DNA from: Azotimanducus sp963663145
Lineage (GTDB): Bacteria > Pseudomonadota > Gammaproteobacteria > Pseudomonadales > Azotimanducaceae
Length of the DNA: 64,000 nt
Direction of reading: 5' to 3'
NCBI GenBank assembly: GCA_963663145.1
Contig: OY760134.1
Location: 1,240,001 to 1,304,000 of the forward strand
The translations under genes were made by a program, and so were the position numbers. Below the pieces are notes generated by a model. It did not search any database and was not told where the DNA came from. It saw nothing but the letters and a program-made list of their open reading frames with translations. Shown here in pieces: positions 61,597-64,000 of the stretch (positions within the stretch are counted from its first letter, which is position 1; every line of letters begins with the position of its first letter).

Positions 61597-63058
61597 CCGC
61601 CAACAGAATAGTGTAAGGCAGCGCCATCCACACCATGCGACCGTATGAGAGTCGCACGAGCGGTGCAACCGAAGATGTGAGCAGGAAGAGGAAGGCGGCT
61701 TGCCCGTTGGGCGTAGCAACTGATGGAAGGTTGGTGCCGGTGTTAATGGCGACTGCGATGAGTTCGTAGTGCTCACGAGACATATTGCCAGCCTTGAACA
61801 TCTCCGCGAGCTGATTGATATAGACCGTTGCCACAAAGACATTGTCACTGACTGCAGACAACACCCCGTTGGCGAGGAAGAATAGTGACGCTTGGCTCGA
61901 AGTCGGCTGCGAGAAAACCCATGCGAGTACGCCATCAAAAAGGTGTTGATCATGAATGAGCGACACGATGACGAAGAATACAGTGAGCAAGGCGGCGAAG
62001 GGCAGCGCCTCATGGAACGCTTCGCCGAGCGAGTGCTCCTCGGTGATGCCGTTGAACGCCGTCTGCAAGACGATGATGGTGAGCCCGATCAATCCCACTG
62101 CCGCAAGGTGGAAGGCAAGTCCGACGACCAGAAAGACTGCGGATGCCAACTGCACCCAAAGCCGCGCACGTTCAAGGTTTGACTGATTGGCAATCCGCTG
62201 CGCGTCGGCATCCTTCAAGATGGTCAGTACGGCTGGTGGTATTTCGGTGCCGTACCCGAACCACTTGGTCTTTTCAAGCACGACCGTCATGATCAGTCCA
62301 CCCACAAGTACGGGGACGGTCACCGGAGCCATGGCAAGGAAAAACCCCGCAAAATCCCAGCCCACTTGTCCGGCGATAAGCAGGTTTTGTGGCTCGCCGA
62401 CCGTGGTGCATACGCCTCCCAAGGCCGTACCAACCGCCCCGTGCATGAGCAGGCCACGCAAGCAGGCGCGGAATTGGTCCAATACTGGATCCCTGCCGTC
62501 CGGAATGGCCGACTCGTAATCTCGGTCGACTTCCTCGACCCGATGCACAATGTGCTGATACAGGGCGTAGAACCCCCCGGCAACCGCGATGATGACCGCA
62601 ATGACCGTCAAGGCATCAAGAAACGCTGAGAGTAGTGCGGAAACAAAAGTAAAAAGCAGCGACAACAGCCACTTTCGACGAATCATCAGAAAGAGCTTTG
62701 TAAAAGTTGCTAATAAGAGTTCTTTCATGAAGAAGATGCCAGCGACCATGAAAATCAGTAACAGAAAGACCTCAAAGTTTCTTGATAGTTCATCCATTAC
62801 ATGACCGGGTGTCGTCATGCCGAGGATGACAGCCTCAATCGCGATGAGCCCGCCGGCCTGCAATGGATAGCACTTGAGGGCAAGTGCAAGCGTGCAAATG
62901 AACTCCAAGACCAACAGCCAGCCGGTGATATAGGGACCGAGGACGAATAAGAACAGTGGATTGGCGATCAGAAAGCCAGCCAAGGTCCACTTGTACCAAG
63001 TTGGCGAAGAACCGAGAAAGTTGCGTGCGAACGCCCTCGATAAAGCGATGTCAGTCAT
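61565..63058 (-). CDS. nhaB: Na+/H+ antiporter NhaB
   Basis: An inner-membrane sodium/proton antiporter for Na+ extrusion. It has 497 residues from the ATG at 63058, matching the family start (RAFARNFLGSSPTWYKWTL). The frame is open 12 codons further. About twelve hydrophobic segments; signatures include AFLDALTVIAVIIAVAGGFY and GGVCTTVGEPQNLLI, plus NGVLSAVSDNVFVATVYI. With the Mrp operon it gives the cell two sodium-extrusion systems. The 150-185 bp before it hold nothing recognisable. Confidence 0.95.
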   Translation of the reverse strand: MTDIALSRAFARNFLGSSPTWYKWTLAGFLIANPLFLFVLGPYITGWLLVLEFICTLALALKCYPLQAGGLIAIEAVILGMTTPGHVMDELSRNFEVFLLLIFMVAGIFFMKELLLATFTKLFLMIRRKWLLSLLFTFVSALLSAFLDALTVIAVIIAVAGGFYALYQHIVHRVEEVDRDYESAIPDGRDPVLDQFRACLRGLLMHGAVGTALGGVCTTVGEPQNLLIAGQVGWDFAGFFLAMAPVTVPVLVGGLIMTVVLEKTKWFGYGTEIPPAVLTILKDADAQRIANQSNLERARLWVQLASAVFLVVGLAFHLAAVGLIGLTIIVLQTAFNGITEEHSLGEAFHEALPFAALLTVFFVIVSLIHDQHLFDGVLAWVFSQPTSSQASLFFLANGVLSAVSDNVFVATVYINQLAEMFKAGNMSREHYELIAVAINTGTNLPSVATPNGQAAFLFLLTSSVAPLVRLSYGRMVWMALPYTILLAAIGYLAVGKL

Positions 63059-63243
63059 AAGAGGATATTTTGGCCTAGTAAGTCGGAGCCGCACTCCGAG
63101 CGTTGCGGGAGGGTCGGGAAGCGGAGCTTCGCGGGGTCAAGAGAAGTAAAATTCTACAGCTTCCCTAGTGCGGTTGGGGGCTGGCGTGCGCTCTTGCGTG
63201 CGTGATTACGGCGATCTGCGTCACTCTTTGACGCGTGGTTACA

Positions 63244-64000
63244 ATGCCGGTGAGTTCTGATCCCGTTTTTGCGGCTATGTGGCCTGAATCTCCAGACGAG
63301 TTTATCTCTCATGTGTTTCCACCTGATGAAATCGCCCACCCCGAAGCGCTCTATTTCGCGTTTGACGGTGACCAGTTGCTGACGCTTGTGGATGGACAGT
63401 CCTCGGGTACTCTGACGCATGACGAGGTTCGATGGCTTGAGTCGGGTGAGGCCATTTACCTCGGTAAGCTCAACGGCCGTCACTGTCTCGCGGTCGAAGT
63501 CAAGGGGCTTGGCATTCCGGGCTATGCGGCGCAAGGCCTGCGCTCACTTTTGGGGCGGGTGGACCAGCAGGTGTTTTATCTTGCTGGAAGGGCGCTGCAA
63601 CTGCTTGAATGGAATCGCAATCACCATTACTGCGGCCAGTGCGGTACAGAGACGCATGCCCACAAGACCGACCGCGCCAAGGTGTGTCCAAAGTGTGGTC
63701 TGGTGGCCTATCCGCGATTGAGTCCCAGCATCATTGTCTTGGTGTGGCGGGGAAAAGAAGTCTTGCTAGCAAGAAACGCAGCGTGGCCGAGCGGTTTTTT
63801 CAGCACGCTTGCGGGGTTTGTCGAACCGGGCGAGTCAATCGAACAAACGGTGCATCGAGAGGTCATGGAGGAAGTGGGTCTCAGGGTTACCAATCTGCAA
63901 TACAAGGGGAGCCAATCTTGGCCCTTTCCGAATTCCCTCATGCTTGGCTTTCATGCGGAGTATCTGGAAGGAGAAGTACGCTGTCAAGCCGATGAAATTG
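63244..64000 (+). CDS. nudC: NADH pyrophosphatase NudC, 3' end outside the window
   Basis: A Nudix hydrolase that cleaves NADH to NMNH and AMP and decaps NAD-RNA. The 252 codons present start MPVSSDPVFAAMWPES. A C4 zinc ribbon (CGQCG...CPKCG) precedes the SPSIIVLV strand and the Nudix box GFVEPGESIEQTVHREVMEEVG. The NudC-specific SQPWPFPxS-like motif appears as SQSWPFPNSLMLGF. The gene runs off the right edge; the last few residues are missing. Confidence 0.93.
   Translation, partial: MPVSSDPVFAAMWPESPDEFISHVFPPDEIAHPEALYFAFDGDQLLTLVDGQSSGTLTHDEVRWLESGEAIYLGKLNGRHCLAVEVKGLGIPGYAAQGLRSLLGRVDQQVFYLAGRALQLLEWNRNHHYCGQCGTETHAHKTDRAKVCPKCGLVAYPRLSPSIIVLVWRGKEVLLARNAAWPSGFFSTLAGFVEPGESIEQTVHREVMEEVGLRVTNLQYKGSQSWPFPNSLMLGFHAEYLEGEVRCQADEI

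Overview
The window looks like a chromosome segment of an uncultured, probably marine gammaproteobacterium. Several conserved gammaproteobacterial blocks support this: infC/rpmI-rplT-pheS-pheT-ihfA-merR-tRNA-Pro, dnaX-ybaB-recR-rnd, clpS-clpA/infA, tRNA-Pro-Arg-His-tig-clpP-clpX, hupB-ppiD, plus NhaB-type and Mrp-type sodium/proton antiporters. Most genes are housekeeping, with moderate GC. Two large modular surface or secreted protein genes are clearly more GC-rich than their neighbours.

Layout: 1-8430 holds metF, an outer-membrane factor plus adaptor pair without a pump, a D-alanine/L-alanine group (ald, an Lrp-type regulator, alr), a tRNA-Arg and a TolC-like protein. 8451-9922 is one decayed IS5-type insertion sequence with terminal inverted repeats and an 8-bp target duplication. 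9933-14788 (minus) is a giant fibronectin-type-III protein gene. It carries a 15-nt homopolymer next to its start and an 8-bp tandem repeat where its reading frame breaks. 15184-17614 has a carotenoid-oxygenase-family gene and a divergent bfd/bfr iron-storage pair with two Fur-like sites. 17782-24786 is the infC-to-ihfA block, split by an antisense yghU gene. 24822-33716 has DNA repair and replication genes (uvrC, dnaX, recR), pgsA, rnd, tRNA-Cys and two acyl-CoA enzymes. 33906-39605 is a mixed set: sirtuin, methyltransferase, YfcG-type GST, kinase, nucleoside transporter, ExbD and hemF. 39774-46785 is the proteolysis block. 46963-54435 is an eight-to-nine-gene Mrp-type antiporter operon. 54605-58126 encodes a second modular protein ending in an autotransporter-type barrel. 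58376-64000 has hupB, ppiD, dnaQ, nhaB and the start of nudC.

The most unusual content is the giant gene at 9933-14788. Translation has to pass through the 15-C tract to reach the signal peptide, and removing one 8-bp unit near the 3' end would restore a full-length C-terminal module. This looks like a two-switch phase-variable surface or secreted protein. It shares a cysteine-paired module with the barrel-bearing protein at 54605-58126. The other structural surprise is that the usual clpX-lon-hupB neighbourhood has no lon: the antiporter operon and the autotransporter-like gene occupy its place.
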